7,113 bases of DNA from Deltaproteobacteria bacterium (GCA_011371515.1 DRQE01000073.1:1-7113); one strand, 5' to 3'; shown: positions 1 to 6,904, numbered from the stretch's first letter. The notes: generated from the letters alone by a model not told the origin. Numbers and translations are program-made.

Positions 1-1
1 A

Positions 2-2770
2 GTGAACTACGAGGATAAGGGAGACTTCTTCCTTATAGCCACCGAGGATGGGGATTTTCTCGTAAAGAAAGATGAACTCGAGAAGATGGGCTTCAAGAAA
101 GATGTTCCGGCAAAGGTGGTTACCCTTGATGGAGAGCAGTATGTTTCCCTTATGTCCATAGATGGCGTGGGCTTCAGTTTCGACGAGGAGGAGGTATCTC
201 TTTTCATAATGGCAACCCCTGAGCTTCTTAAAGAGCAGGTGCTTGATCTCTACAGGCAGAGGTCCACGAAGGTCTTCATGCCAGACCATCCGAGCGGATT
301 CTTGAACTACGGTCTGGTGTATACCGATGAGTTCGAGAAGGACTTCGAGAGCTTCACCCTCACCAACCAGCTGGGTATAAGAAGGTGGGGCTGGCTCTTT
401 CTTACGGATACATCCTACACGAAGGACGATACAAAGGAGGAGTTTACCCGCCTTTCCACAAGCCTTACCCATGATAGAAGAGAGGACATGACAAGGCTTG
501 TGCTTGGCGACTTTATTGCCTCATCGGGTGGGCTTGGCGGCAGTGTGATGCTCGGGGGGGTGAGGTTCTCAAAGGTATTCCAGATAAACCCCTACTTTAT
601 AAAGCAGCCGAAGCTCAACATCCGTGGGTTTCTGACCACACCTTCAGAGGTGGAGGTCTACATGGATGATGTGTTGATAAGGAAAGAGAGGCTCTCACCC
701 GGAGAGTTTGAGCTCAGGAACATCTTCCAGACACTCGGTGCGAGAACCGTAGAGGTCATCATAAGGGATGCCTTCGGGGTGGAAAGAAGGCTGAGATACC
801 CATACTACTTTACAGAGACCGTTCTGGGCAAGGGAATCCATGAGTACAGCTATGCCCTTGGTTACAGAAGGGAAAACTTCGGCACAGAGAGCTTCTCCTA
901 TGGAGACCTTGCCCTTACAGGGTTTCACAGGTATGGGCTGAGTGACTTTCTTACCGCAGGGGTGAGCCTTGAGGCAACAGAAGGGCTCGTGAACGCAGGG
1001 GTTGAGGCATCGAGGGTGTTCACCACCATGGGGGTTATGACACTCAGGGCAAGGGCAAGCAATAGTGATGGAAGATACGGTGAGGCTGGCTCTTTCAACT
1101 ACAGCTACATAGGGGGTAACCGCGGGCTTATCCTTTCTCTGGCCATGTACAGTGAGGACTATGAGAACATCACCTCTATAGACGGTGTTACATCACGGGT
1201 GAAGTACGAGTTTGGAAGTGGTGTTAACTACGGAAGAGAGGCAGGGGACTATATCTCGCTCAACCTGAATGCCATAAAAAACTACGATGGCTCCAGAAGA
1301 AGGGAGCTCTCTTTAAGATACTCAAAGCCGCTGGGCAGATACTTTATCCTCTACACGCGACTGAGAAGGATAGAGACAGATTACAACGAGAACGAGTTCT
1401 TTGTGGGGCTTCACTATTATCCAAGGAATGACCTCTTTGCAAGTGCCAGTTATACCCGTGGACGCTACAGCGAGAGTGAGAGGTTCCAGCTACAGAAGAT
1501 TGCACCCACAGGGGTGGGGTATGGCTACAGGATGCTCGTTGAAAAACAGAAGGACACAGATAGGTCAAGCACAAAGGTGGAGCCTGCCTTCCAGTATAAC
1601 GCATCCCATGGAATATACAGGATAGAGTATACAGATGTGGAAAGCACGGGGCAGGATATAAGCTCTCTCAGGGCATCCTTTTCGGGCTCCATACTGGCGG
1701 TGGGAGGAAAGGTGGGTCTATCGAGGCCTGTCTACGACAGCTTTGGTCTTGTAAAGGTGGATAGCCTTGAGGGGGTGAAGGTATATGTGAACAACCAAGA
1801 GATAGGCGAGACAGACAGCAAGGGATACCTCTTCATTCCAACCATAGGCTCCTATCACCACAGCCAGCTCTCCATAAAGGCAAGGGATATACCCATAGAC
1901 TACTATGTGCCTGAGGCAATAAAGTATGTCTCTCCACCGCTGAGGGGTGGTTTCTGTATGGACTTCAATGTAAGAAGGGTACAGGTTCTTACAGGCAGGC
2001 TCTTTGTGGAGATGGACGGCACGGTGCAGCCTGTCGAGTACGAGAGTCTTACAATGAAGTTCGATGGCGGTGAGGCAACCTTTGAGACAGGTAGCGACGG
2101 AGAGTTCTACATGGACAACTTCCAGCTACAGGAGGAGGACAGCCCCGTAGAAGACCCTGCAAGGTGTGTCTTTCTGGAAGAAAAGGATGCCTTTATGATA
2201 AAGCCCGGCACTCACAGGGCAAAGGTGGAGCTTGCAGATGGCGAATGTGATGTGGAGTTCACCGTGCCAGAGGCTACGGGGGACATATTTGCAGAGGTGG
2301 GCGATGTTGTCTGTAAAAATGTAAGGTGGAAGAAGAAGGAACTGTCAGAAGAACCAGAAACGATAGAGCCAGAGCCCACACAGCCCGATGTTGCTCCTCC
2401 TCCAGCACCAGCTCTTACACTGCACTTCGATTTCGACGACTATACAGTAAGGCCCGCAGAGCTTGAAAAGCTTAGAGATTTCGTCAAAGAGATAGACCTT
2501 AAAACGGTAGAGAAGATAGAGCTTAATGGTTATACCTGTGACATAGGCACAAAGGCATACAACGATAGACTCGCACTCAACAGGGCACTATCTGTAAAGA
2601 AAGCCCTCGAGGGGCTTGGGATTCCCTCTTCCCTTATAACGGTAAGTGGAGAGGGTAAGTGCTGCTATGTGTCGAAGAAAAGACCACTTAACAGAAGGGT
2701 TGAGATAAGGGTTATAAGGAAACCACCGCCTGCACCCAGAGTGCCGCGGCCTGCTGAAAGGGAGGTGTAA
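2..2770 (+). CDS. Archaic (Csu-type) chaperone-usher outer-membrane usher fused to a C-terminal OmpA domain, 5' partial
   Basis: Outer-membrane pore that would receive chaperone-bound pilin subunits and thread the growing fibre to the surface. Residue numbers count from the GTG at 2, which is probably an internal valine: the opening VNYEDKGDFF resembles the mature N-terminal domain of archaic ushers, so a signal peptide and a few residues lie outside the window. Visible in order: N-terminal domain to about residue 75; beta-barrel strands; plug-like domain about 205-272 (LNIRGFLTTPSEVEVYMDD, then a conserved YYFTE segment); long barrel about 273-583; C-terminal domain 1 about 584-660; C-terminal domain 2 about 661-772 with Cys722, Cys749 and Cys771. 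Ushers of this class normally stop here. This one continues through a Pro/Glu-rich linker (about 780-804) into an OmpA-family domain (805-905) with Tyr853-Asn854, Arg861 and NRRVEI, then a Pro/Arg-rich tail. Usher identity is firm; anchoring of the pore to peptidoglycan is inferred. Confidence 0.88.
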   Translation: MNYEDKGDFFLIATEDGDFLVKKDELEKMGFKKDVPAKVVTLDGEQYVSLMSIDGVGFSFDEEEVSLFIMATPELLKEQVLDLYRQRSTKVFMPDHPSGFLNYGLVYTDEFEKDFESFTLTNQLGIRRWGWLFLTDTSYTKDDTKEEFTRLSTSLTHDRREDMTRLVLGDFIASSGGLGGSVMLGGVRFSKVFQINPYFIKQPKLNIRGFLTTPSEVEVYMDDVLIRKERLSPGEFELRNIFQTLGARTVEVIIRDAFGVERRLRYPYYFTETVLGKGIHEYSYALGYRRENFGTESFSYGDLALTGFHRYGLSDFLTAGVSLEATEGLVNAGVEASRVFTTMGVMTLRARASNSDGRYGEAGSFNYSYIGGNRGLILSLAMYSEDYENITSIDGVTSRVKYEFGSGVNYGREAGDYISLNLNAIKNYDGSRRRELSLRYSKPLGRYFILYTRLRRIETDYNENEFFVGLHYYPRNDLFASASYTRGRYSESERFQLQKIAPTGVGYGYRMLVEKQKDTDRSSTKVEPAFQYNASHGIYRIEYTDVESTGQDISSLRASFSGSILAVGGKVGLSRPVYDSFGLVKVDSLEGVKVYVNNQEIGETDSKGYLFIPTIGSYHHSQLSIKARDIPIDYYVPEAIKYVSPPLRGGFCMDFNVRRVQVLTGRLFVEMDGTVQPVEYESLTMKFDGGEATFETGSDGEFYMDNFQLQEEDSPVEDPARCVFLEEKDAFMIKPGTHRAKVELADGECDVEFTVPEATGDIFAEVGDVVCKNVRWKKKELSEEPETIEPEPTQPDVAPPPAPALTLHFDFDDYTVRPAELEKLRDFVKEIDLKTVEKIELNGYTCDIGTKAYNDRLALNRALSVKKALEGLGIPSSLITVSGEGKCCYVSKKRPLNRRVEIRVIRKPPPAPRVPRPAEREV

Positions 2771-2777
2771 AAAATTA

Positions 2778-2806
2778 CCCTTTCGGGTGGAAAAGGGGCT
2801 GTTTTT
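2778..2806 (+). terminator. Possible weak terminator or attenuator between usher and pilin
   Basis: Directly after the usher stop, CCCTTT (2778-2783) and AAAGGG (2792-2797) form a 6-bp inverted repeat with an 8-nt loop. A short GCTG follows, then five T (2802-2806). The shape is that of a weak intrinsic terminator, which could reduce read-through from the usher gene into the pilin gene. The stem is short and half A-T, and a competing ACCC/GGGT pairing exists inside it, so this is tentative. Confidence 0.25.
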
Positions 2807-2816
2807 GGTATATGAT
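2788..2816 (+). promoter_or_regulatory. Possible sigma-70-type promoter for the pilin-activator pair
   Basis: TGGAAA (2788-2793) and TATGAT (2811-2816) are separated by 17 bases and match the -35 and -10 consensus at 4/6 and 5/6 positions. Transcription would begin near 2823, just ahead of the GGGGAG ribosome binding site (2824-2829) of the pilin gene. The -35 box overlaps the hairpin described at 2778-2797. Matches this loose occur by chance in A/T-rich gaps. Confidence 0.25.
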
Positions 2817-2835
2817 ATAAGAAGGGGAGTGTATC

Positions 2836-3291
2836 ATGAAGGGTGCCAGAGTTTTGATAAGTGCTTTTGCCCTTGTGCTCCTGTTGGCTGGCACTGCAAC
2901 GGCTCAGTGCAGGGTCTTCTCCACAGGTGTGGACTTTGGCACCTACGATGTGTTCGACCCTGTTCCCACAGACTCTGTGGGGCTTATCGTCGTCTGGTGT
3001 ACCCAGAGGGCAAACGTAACAGTTGCCATAGGACCGAGCCCGAACTCTGGTGGGTTTAACCCGCGAAGCATGAAACATGTATCAGCGGCATATCTTCTTA
3101 ACTATAATCTCTATACCGACAGAAACCGCACCCAGATATGGGGTGATGGCACAGCAGGTACATCCACGGTGACCACACGGGTTAACAGAATATTCCCAAG
3201 ACTCCTCAGGGTATACGGAAGGATACCCCCTGCGCAGGATGTGCTTATCGGCACATATACGGAGACGCTGGTCGTTACTATAACATGGTAG
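2836..3291 (+). CDS. Spore coat protein U (SCPU) domain pilin subunit, secreted
   Basis: A 151-residue subunit of an archaic chaperone-usher fibre, exported to the periplasm and presumably assembled by the usher encoded just upstream. A signal peptide is clear: basic MKGAR, a hydrophobic run, and a likely cut after ATA at residue 23. The mature chain shows the SCPU pattern: Cys25, a GTYDVF strand, Cys55 (probable disulfide partner of Cys25), YNLYTDRNRTQIWGDGT in the middle, and the closing VYGRIPPAQDV...[14 protein letters not shown], whose alternating C-terminal strand is typical of pilins that bind the chaperone. A strong GGGGAG site lies 6 bases before the ATG. Oddly, the mature chain begins almost at the first cysteine, leaving no room for the N-terminal donor strand that polymerising subunits carry. 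It may therefore be a tip or cap subunit (inference). Its stop overlaps the next gene's start. Confidence 0.85.
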   Translation: MKGARVLISAFALVLLLAGTATAQCRVFSTGVDFGTYDVFDPVPTDSVGLIVVWCTQRANVTVAIGPSPNSGGFNPRSMKHVSAAYLLNYNLYTDRNRTQIWGDGTAGTSTVTTRVNRIFPRLLRVYGRIPPAQDVLIGTYTETLVVTITW

Positions 3292-4610
3292 AGAAAAGAC
3301 AACTCACACTCAATATTCTCATCTCAACATCAAGCCCTCTTCCCCCAAGGATACTCGACGAGATAAAAGACGAAGAGGTCGTGTATAAGAGGCGGGATGA
3401 ACTCCTGTCGGCTATAGCCAGTAAAAACTACGACATTATAGTCATAGATGACGATATGGAACTCTTAAGGGCCATAAAGGGGCAGGATTCCAGACCCGAG
3501 GTTCTGCTGTTTGGAGATGGAAGAGTCGATGTGGTGGAGGCAGTAAGGGAGGGTGCAAGCGGGTATTTCGGAACAGATGTGGCTCCAGAGGAGTTCAGAA
3601 AACTCATAGAGCGCATACGGGAGCTCGTAGCCCTCAGGGTTGAGACCGCCACCCTTGAAAGGGAGCTTACAAGGAAGTACACCTTCAAGGGCATAGTGGG
3701 TAGAAACCCCTACATGCTGGAGATATTCCACTTTATAAGGCGCATTGCCCCTTACTACAGAACAGTCACAATAATAGGAGAGACGGGCACAGGAAAAGAG
3801 CTCATTGCACGGGCAATACATGAGGCAAGCCCCGTAAGGGAAGAGCCCTTCGTTACATTCAACTGCGGGGGCGTTGTGGATACCCTTATAGAGAGCGAGC
3901 TTTTTGGACATAAAAAGGGTGCCTTCACAGGGGCTGTGGCAGACAAGAAGGGGCTTTTCGAGACCGCTGGCAGGGGAACCATCTTCCTTGACGAGATTGG
4001 AGAGCTTCCGCTCTCCGTGCAGCCCCATCTTTTGAGGGTGCTTCAGAACGGCGAGTTCCGCCCTGTTGGAAGCAACAGAACCTTCAGGGCAGAGTGCAGG
4101 GTGATTGCAGCCACAAACAAGGACCTGTGGGAAGAGGTTAAGGCAGGCAGGTTCCGTGAAGACCTATACTACAGGCTTACACCCATAACACTGAACCTTC
4201 CACCCCTTAGGGAGAGAAAGGACGATATTCCGCTTCTGCTCAGACACTTTCTTGCAGAGTTCTCGAAGAGAACGGGCAAGAGGATAACGGGCATATCCCG
4301 ACAGGCACAACGCATCCTTATAGCCTACAGCTGGCCCGGTAATGTGCGAGAGCTTGAAAACGTTATAGAACGGGCAGCAATCCTTGCAAAGGAAAGCTTC
4401 ATAAGGGTTGAAGACCTGCCCGCCTACATCAAAGATAGCCTCCATGAAGACCAGCCCATCCAGCCCGACCTAACACTCGACGAGGTTGTCAAAAGACATA
4501 TACAGTCTGTTCTCAGAAGGTGCAATGGAAACAGAACAAAGGCTTCCCAGATACTTGGTATAAGTAGAAGGGCACTTATAAGAAAACTTCAGAAATATTC
4601 CATCGACTGA
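3285..4610 (+). CDS. Sigma-54-dependent enhancer-binding activator with degenerate receiver domain (NtrC family)
   Basis: A 441-residue transcription activator that would remodel RNA polymerase carrying sigma-54. Domains: receiver-like region about 8-117; AAA+ domain about 136-365 with Walker A GETGTGKE (165-172), the sigma-54-contacting GAFTGA loop (212-217) and Walker B GTIFLDE (231-237); Fis-type helix-turn-helix about 413-437 ([20 protein letters not shown]). The ATPase motifs are intact, so activation should work. The receiver is not canonical: a candidate phosphoacceptor Asp55 remains, but the acidic pair near the N-terminus is replaced by ILISTSS, and the conserved Ser/Thr and Lys sites read LLFGDG and YFGTDV. 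Phosphorylation control is therefore doubtful. The ATG overlaps the end of the pilin gene by 7 bases, and no good ribosome binding site is visible, which suggests translational coupling. The probable target is the sigma-54 promoter at 4850-4865 (inference). Confidence 0.93.
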   Translation: MVEKRQLTLNILISTSSPLPPRILDEIKDEEVVYKRRDELLSAIASKNYDIIVIDDDMELLRAIKGQDSRPEVLLFGDGRVDVVEAVREGASGYFGTDVAPEEFRKLIERIRELVALRVETATLERELTRKYTFKGIVGRNPYMLEIFHFIRRIAPYYRTVTIIGETGTGKELIARAIHEASPVREEPFVTFNCGGVVDTLIESELFGHKKGAFTGAVADKKGLFETAGRGTIFLDEIGELPLSVQPHLLRVLQNGEFRPVGSNRTFRAECRVIAATNKDLWEEVKAGRFREDLYYRLTPITLNLPPLRERKDDIPLLLRHFLAEFSKRTGKRITGISRQAQRILIAYSWPGNVRELENVIERAAILAKESFIRVEDLPAYIKDSLHEDQPIQPDLTLDEVVKRHIQSVLRRCNGNRTKASQILGISRRALIRKLQKYSID

Positions 4611-4649
4611 GAAAAATATCCTCTTCAACGCCTCCACACCCAGACCCAA

Positions 4650-4668
4650 CTGTGTCATAACCGCACAC
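4650..4668. promoter_or_regulatory. Possible secondary, imperfect activator site
   Basis: The right arm CGCACAC (4662-4668) is identical to the right arm of the perfect dyad at 4769-4786. A TGTG on the left (4651-4654) mirrors the core of its left arm, but the spacing is one base longer and the rest of the left arm does not match. Enhancer-binding proteins often use paired sites, which is the only reason to list it. Confidence 0.2.
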
Positions 4669-4768
4669 TTGGTCGAAAGAGCACAGTTCAGTTCTACAAG
4701 ATAGAGGGCGATAGAAATTAGGAAACTCGCCGATAAATAAAGTGTTTTTACCTTTCTCCTCATTTCTG

Positions 4769-4786
4769 GTGTGCGTTTTCGCACAC
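4769..4786. promoter_or_regulatory. Perfect inverted repeat, candidate upstream activating sequence
   Basis: GTGTGCG and CGCACAC form perfect 7-bp arms around TTTT. The centre is about 98 bases before the start of transcription predicted from the adjacent sigma-54 promoter, a normal distance for a dimeric enhancer-binding protein with a Fis-type DNA-binding domain. The gene for such a protein ends about 160 bases upstream. An outer CCTTTC (4751-4756) / GAAAGG (4792-4797) pair could extend the dyad into a longer hairpin, so an RNA role at the 3' end of the activator transcript is an alternative; no T tract follows. Confidence 0.45.
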
Positions 4787-4849
4787 AAGAGGAAAGGAAG
4801 CCTATCGGGTGTTCAGAGATTGTCCTTATATTTCAACTACTTACGGGTT

Positions 4850-4865
4850 TGGCACGGATCTTTCA
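4850..4865 (+). promoter_or_regulatory. Sigma-54 (-24/-12) promoter for the pilin-like gene
   Basis: TGGCACGGATCTTTCA matches the sigma-54 consensus TGGCACG-N4-TTGCW at every fixed position except one (TTTC in place of TTGC in the -12 element). GG at 4851-4852 and the -12 C at 4864 have the required spacing. Transcription should start near 4876, leaving a short leader that carries the GGAAGG ribosome binding site (4887-4892) of the gene at 4898. A sigma-54 activator gene immediately upstream strengthens the call. Confidence 0.72.
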
Positions 4866-4897
4866 TATGTATATAGGCAGGAGAAAGGAAGGTAAAG

Positions 4898-5365
4898 ATG
4901 AAGAGGCTGATTAAAAATATACTGATTACGGTGGCGATGGTATCGATGGTTGGAGTAAGTCCTGCCTTTGCAGGAAGTGGGGCAAAGGTTGAGGTATATG
5001 CCAGAGTTATGCCTATGGTATCGGTGCAGGTTGTCAACCAGCCGAGTGTTTTAAACATTACCCCCAGTGATATTGAGAAGGGATATGTCGAGGTTCCTGC
5101 AGCAACGGTGCTCACGGTTAAGACAAACAGTGCCTATGTCATCTACTTTGAGCGTGTTGCAGATGACAGGCTCTTTGAAGAGATCGAAGTGGACACAGGA
5201 ACCGCAACCACAAGTATTGTCACCTCTCAGGGGATGGTGTATGAACCCTATCCGGGGTCCGTGCATCCATCCACAAAGACTATAAGCTACAGGTTCTACC
5301 TTGCTGAAAGTGTAGAACCGGGGGTCTATCCATGGCCCGTACAGGTAGGGGTGGAGGCAAACTGA
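4898..5365 (+). CDS. Secreted beta-rich pilin-like protein, probable chaperone-usher subunit
   Basis: A 155-residue exported protein. A signal peptide is clear: MKRLIKN, a hydrophobic core, and a cut expected after AFA at residue 25. The mature part (about 130 residues) has no cysteine and is dominated by alternating polar/hydrophobic strands. It starts with AKVEVYARVMPMVSVQVV, which could hold a donor strand followed by the first domain strand. A central ITPSDIEKGYVEVPAATVLTV segment follows, and the end is SYRFYLAESVEPGVYPWPVQV, resembling the final strands of pilins. I do not recognise a named family with certainty; the length, export signal, strand pattern and position next to an usher and an SCPU pilin point to a fibre subunit, perhaps the repeating one. 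The start is fixed by GGAAGG 5 bases before the ATG and by the sigma-54 promoter at 4850-4865. It ends 6 bases from the convergent zwf stop. Confidence 0.7.
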   Translation: MKRLIKNILITVAMVSMVGVSPAFAGSGAKVEVYARVMPMVSVQVVNQPSVLNITPSDIEKGYVEVPAATVLTVKTNSAYVIYFERVADDRLFEEIEVDTGTATTSIVTSQGMVYEPYPGSVHPSTKTISYRFYLAESVEPGVYPWPVQVGVEAN

Positions 5366-5375
5366 CAGGTGTCAG
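5362..5375. repeat. Palindrome spanning the two convergent stop codons
   Basis: CTGACA-GG-TGTCAG is a perfect dyad with 6-bp arms and a 2-base centre. It contains the TGA stop of the pilin-like gene (5363-5365) and, on the other strand, the TGA stop of zwf (5372-5374). It is too short, and lacks a T run, to be an ordinary terminator. Part of its symmetry comes from two facing TGA stops. Confidence 0.4.
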
Positions 5376-6850
5376 GGGTTTCTCCACATCCTGCCGTCTC
5401 TTCTTATAAATTCGTCCGCCTCCCTGGGGCCCCAGCTGAAGGGTTCATAGTTAGGAAACTCGGGAGTTGGGGCCTCCTGCCAGCCTTTCAGCACAGGGTC
5501 AAAGAGAGCCCAGCTCTTTTCTATCTCCTCTGAGTGGGGAAAGAGGGTCTGGTCTCCTACCATAACATCGTAGAGAAGTCGTTCGTAGGGAAGGGGTAGC
5601 TCCACATTGTAGGAGTTCTTGTAGTAGAAGTCCATCCGTACCATGTCTATCTTATGAGGGGTTGCGGGCTCCTTTATGTTGAAAGAGAAGGATATACCCT
5701 CATCGGGCTGTATCCTCAATACAAGGACATTCGGCTGGGGGCACTCGCCGATTTCACGGAAGAGACAGTGAGGCACCTCCTTATAGAATATGGATAGCTC
5801 GGTAACCCTCTTTTTGAGCCTCTTGCCTGTCCTGAGATAGAAGGGCACCCCTGCCCACCGCCAGTTGTCTATAAACAGTTTAAGGGCTGCAAACGTCTCT
5901 GTTGTGGACTTTGGTTTTACATCCTTCTCTTCTCTATAGGCAGGTATATACTCGCCATCCACGGTGGCAGAGCCATACTGCCCCCGCACGCAGAACTTTT
6001 CAACCTCTTCTTCCCTGATGGGTCTTATTGCCTCGAGCAGCTCTATCTTCTTTGCCCTTATGGTAGAGGGATCGAGGTTAACAGGTGGTTCCATGGCTAT
6101 GAGGGTAAGAAGCTGGATTACATGGTTCTGTATCATGTCTCTAACGATGCCAGCACCCTCGAAGTATTTGCCCCGCTCACCTATGCCATCTCTTTCGGCA
6201 ACGGTTATCTGCACATGGTCTATGTATTTTTCGTTCCACAGGGGCTCGTATATGCCGTTGGCAAAGCGGAAGAAGAGGATGTTCTGCACCGTCTCCTTGC
6301 CAAGGTAGTGGTCTATACGGTAGAGTTCATCTTCTCTGAAGTAGCGAAGTATCAGGCGGTTGAGCTTTCTTGCCGAAATGAGGTCCTTACCAAAGGGTTT
6401 TTCCACTATTATGCGTCTTGTGGGGTCTCCCCTGTGGGTAAGGCCTGCAGCGTGAAGGTGGCGCACTATCTTCGAGAAGTAATCCGGTGGGGTCGCAAGG
6501 TAGTATACCTTTGTGGGATAGTTGCAGAGCTTGTCTATGAAGTCGAGCTTGTGGCTCAACCTGTGGTAGGCATCTTTGTCGTTAAAATCCATGGGTATAA
6601 AACTTGCCGAGGCAACGAATTCAAGCAGGCTTCGAAGGTCCACATCCTTCGTCTGCTCCTCTATGGATACCTTGACGAACTCACGGAAGGCATCGTCGTC
6701 GAAGTCTCGGGCAGACACGCCCACTATGTTGAAACACTCGGGCAGTATTCCCAATGTCTTAAGCCTGTAGAGTGCTGGCAGGAGTTTCCTTCTCGAGAGG
6801 TCTCCTGTGGCACCAAATATTACCATCGTTACAGGTGGTGGTAGTTTCAT
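5372..6850 (-). CDS. zwf: Glucose-6-phosphate dehydrogenase
   Basis: A 492-residue cytoplasmic enzyme oxidising glucose 6-phosphate to 6-phosphogluconolactone with reduction of NAD(P)+, the first step of the oxidative pentose phosphate pathway. The N-terminal Rossmann nucleotide-binding motif is [11 protein letters not shown] (13-23). EKPFG (150-154) and the family signature RIDHYLGKE (178-186), containing the substrate-binding and catalytic His-Tyr-Lys region, are intact. The C-terminal half carries typical segments such as [15 protein letters not shown] and [10 protein letters not shown]. The length is normal for the family. The reading frame stays open upstream, but the ATG at 6850-6848 is chosen because GGAGG (6864-6860) sits 9 bases before it and the protein there begins just ahead of the Rossmann motif. 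No other pentose phosphate gene is visible nearby. It is convergent with the pilin-like gene and divergent from the gene at 6957. Confidence 0.97.
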   Translation of the reverse strand: MKLPPPVTMVIFGATGDLSRRKLLPALYRLKTLGILPECFNIVGVSARDFDDDAFREFVKVSIEEQTKDVDLRSLLEFVASASFIPMDFNDKDAYHRLSHKLDFIDKLCNYPTKVYYLATPPDYFSKIVRHLHAAGLTHRGDPTRRIIVEKPFGKDLISARKLNRLILRYFREDELYRIDHYLGKETVQNILFFRFANGIYEPLWNEKYIDHVQITVAERDGIGERGKYFEGAGIVRDMIQNHVIQLLTLIAMEPPVNLDPSTIRAKKIELLEAIRPIREEEVEKFCVRGQYGSATVDGEYIPAYREEKDVKPKSTTETFAALKLFIDNWRWAGVPFYLRTGKRLKKRVTELSIFYKEVPHCLFREIGECPQPNVLVLRIQPDEGISFSFNIKEPATPHKIDMVRMDFYYKNSYNVELPLPYERLLYDVMVGDQTLFPHSEEIEKSWALFDPVLKGWQEAPTPEFPNYEPFSWGPREADEFIRRDGRMWRNP

Positions 6851-6876
6851 TTCTTCAATCCTCCTTCCTTTAAAAG

Positions 6877-6904
6877 AATCTAACACATATTGGGTGGCTG
6901 TCAA
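6877..6904 (-). promoter_or_regulatory. Probable sigma-70-type promoter of zwf
   Basis: On the minus strand TTGACA (6904-6899) is a perfect -35 box. It is followed after 16 bases by TAGATT (6882-6877), a 4/6 -10 box preceded by the extended TGT. Transcription would start near 6870, giving a leader of about 20 bases that contains the GGAGG ribosome binding site. Confidence 0.5.

Larger units (their letters stand above)
4611..4849. other. Regulatory intergenic region upstream of the sigma-54 promoter
   Basis: No convincing gene lies between the activator stop and the pilin-like gene. The stretch holds a perfect dyad at 4769-4786, a related imperfect site at 4651-4668, and a weak GGCGA/TCGCC repeat (about 4709-4730) that is not followed by a clean T run. 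No clear intrinsic terminator was found for the activator gene. Short minus-strand reading frames here are cysteine-rich and lack a ribosome binding site. Confidence 0.5.

Noticed and set aside
2889..2904. TGGCAC inside the pilin signal-peptide coding region as a sigma-54 promoter
   Set aside because: The -12 element is absent at the required spacing and the site is within coding sequence after the start codon.
2665..3078. A 137-codon minus-strand frame over the usher end and the pilin
   Set aside because: It lies antisense to two well-supported genes and shows no protein family features.
4470..4788. Minus-strand reading frames across the activator 3' end and the intergenic region
   Set aside because: They start at TTG/GTG without ribosome binding sites, have cysteine-rich compositions with no domain pattern, and overlap the activator coding region and the dyad.
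4718..5459. TTAGGAAACTCG present both in the intergenic region (about 4719-4730) and in the zwf 3' end (about 5451-5462)
   Set aside because: The match does not extend beyond 12 bases on either side. Roughly one to three such 12-base matches are expected by chance in a window this size, so no duplication is claimed.
6122..6844. A 240-codon plus-strand frame inside zwf
   Set aside because: It is the shadow of the strongly supported zwf gene on the other strand; no ribosome binding site or recognisable domain.
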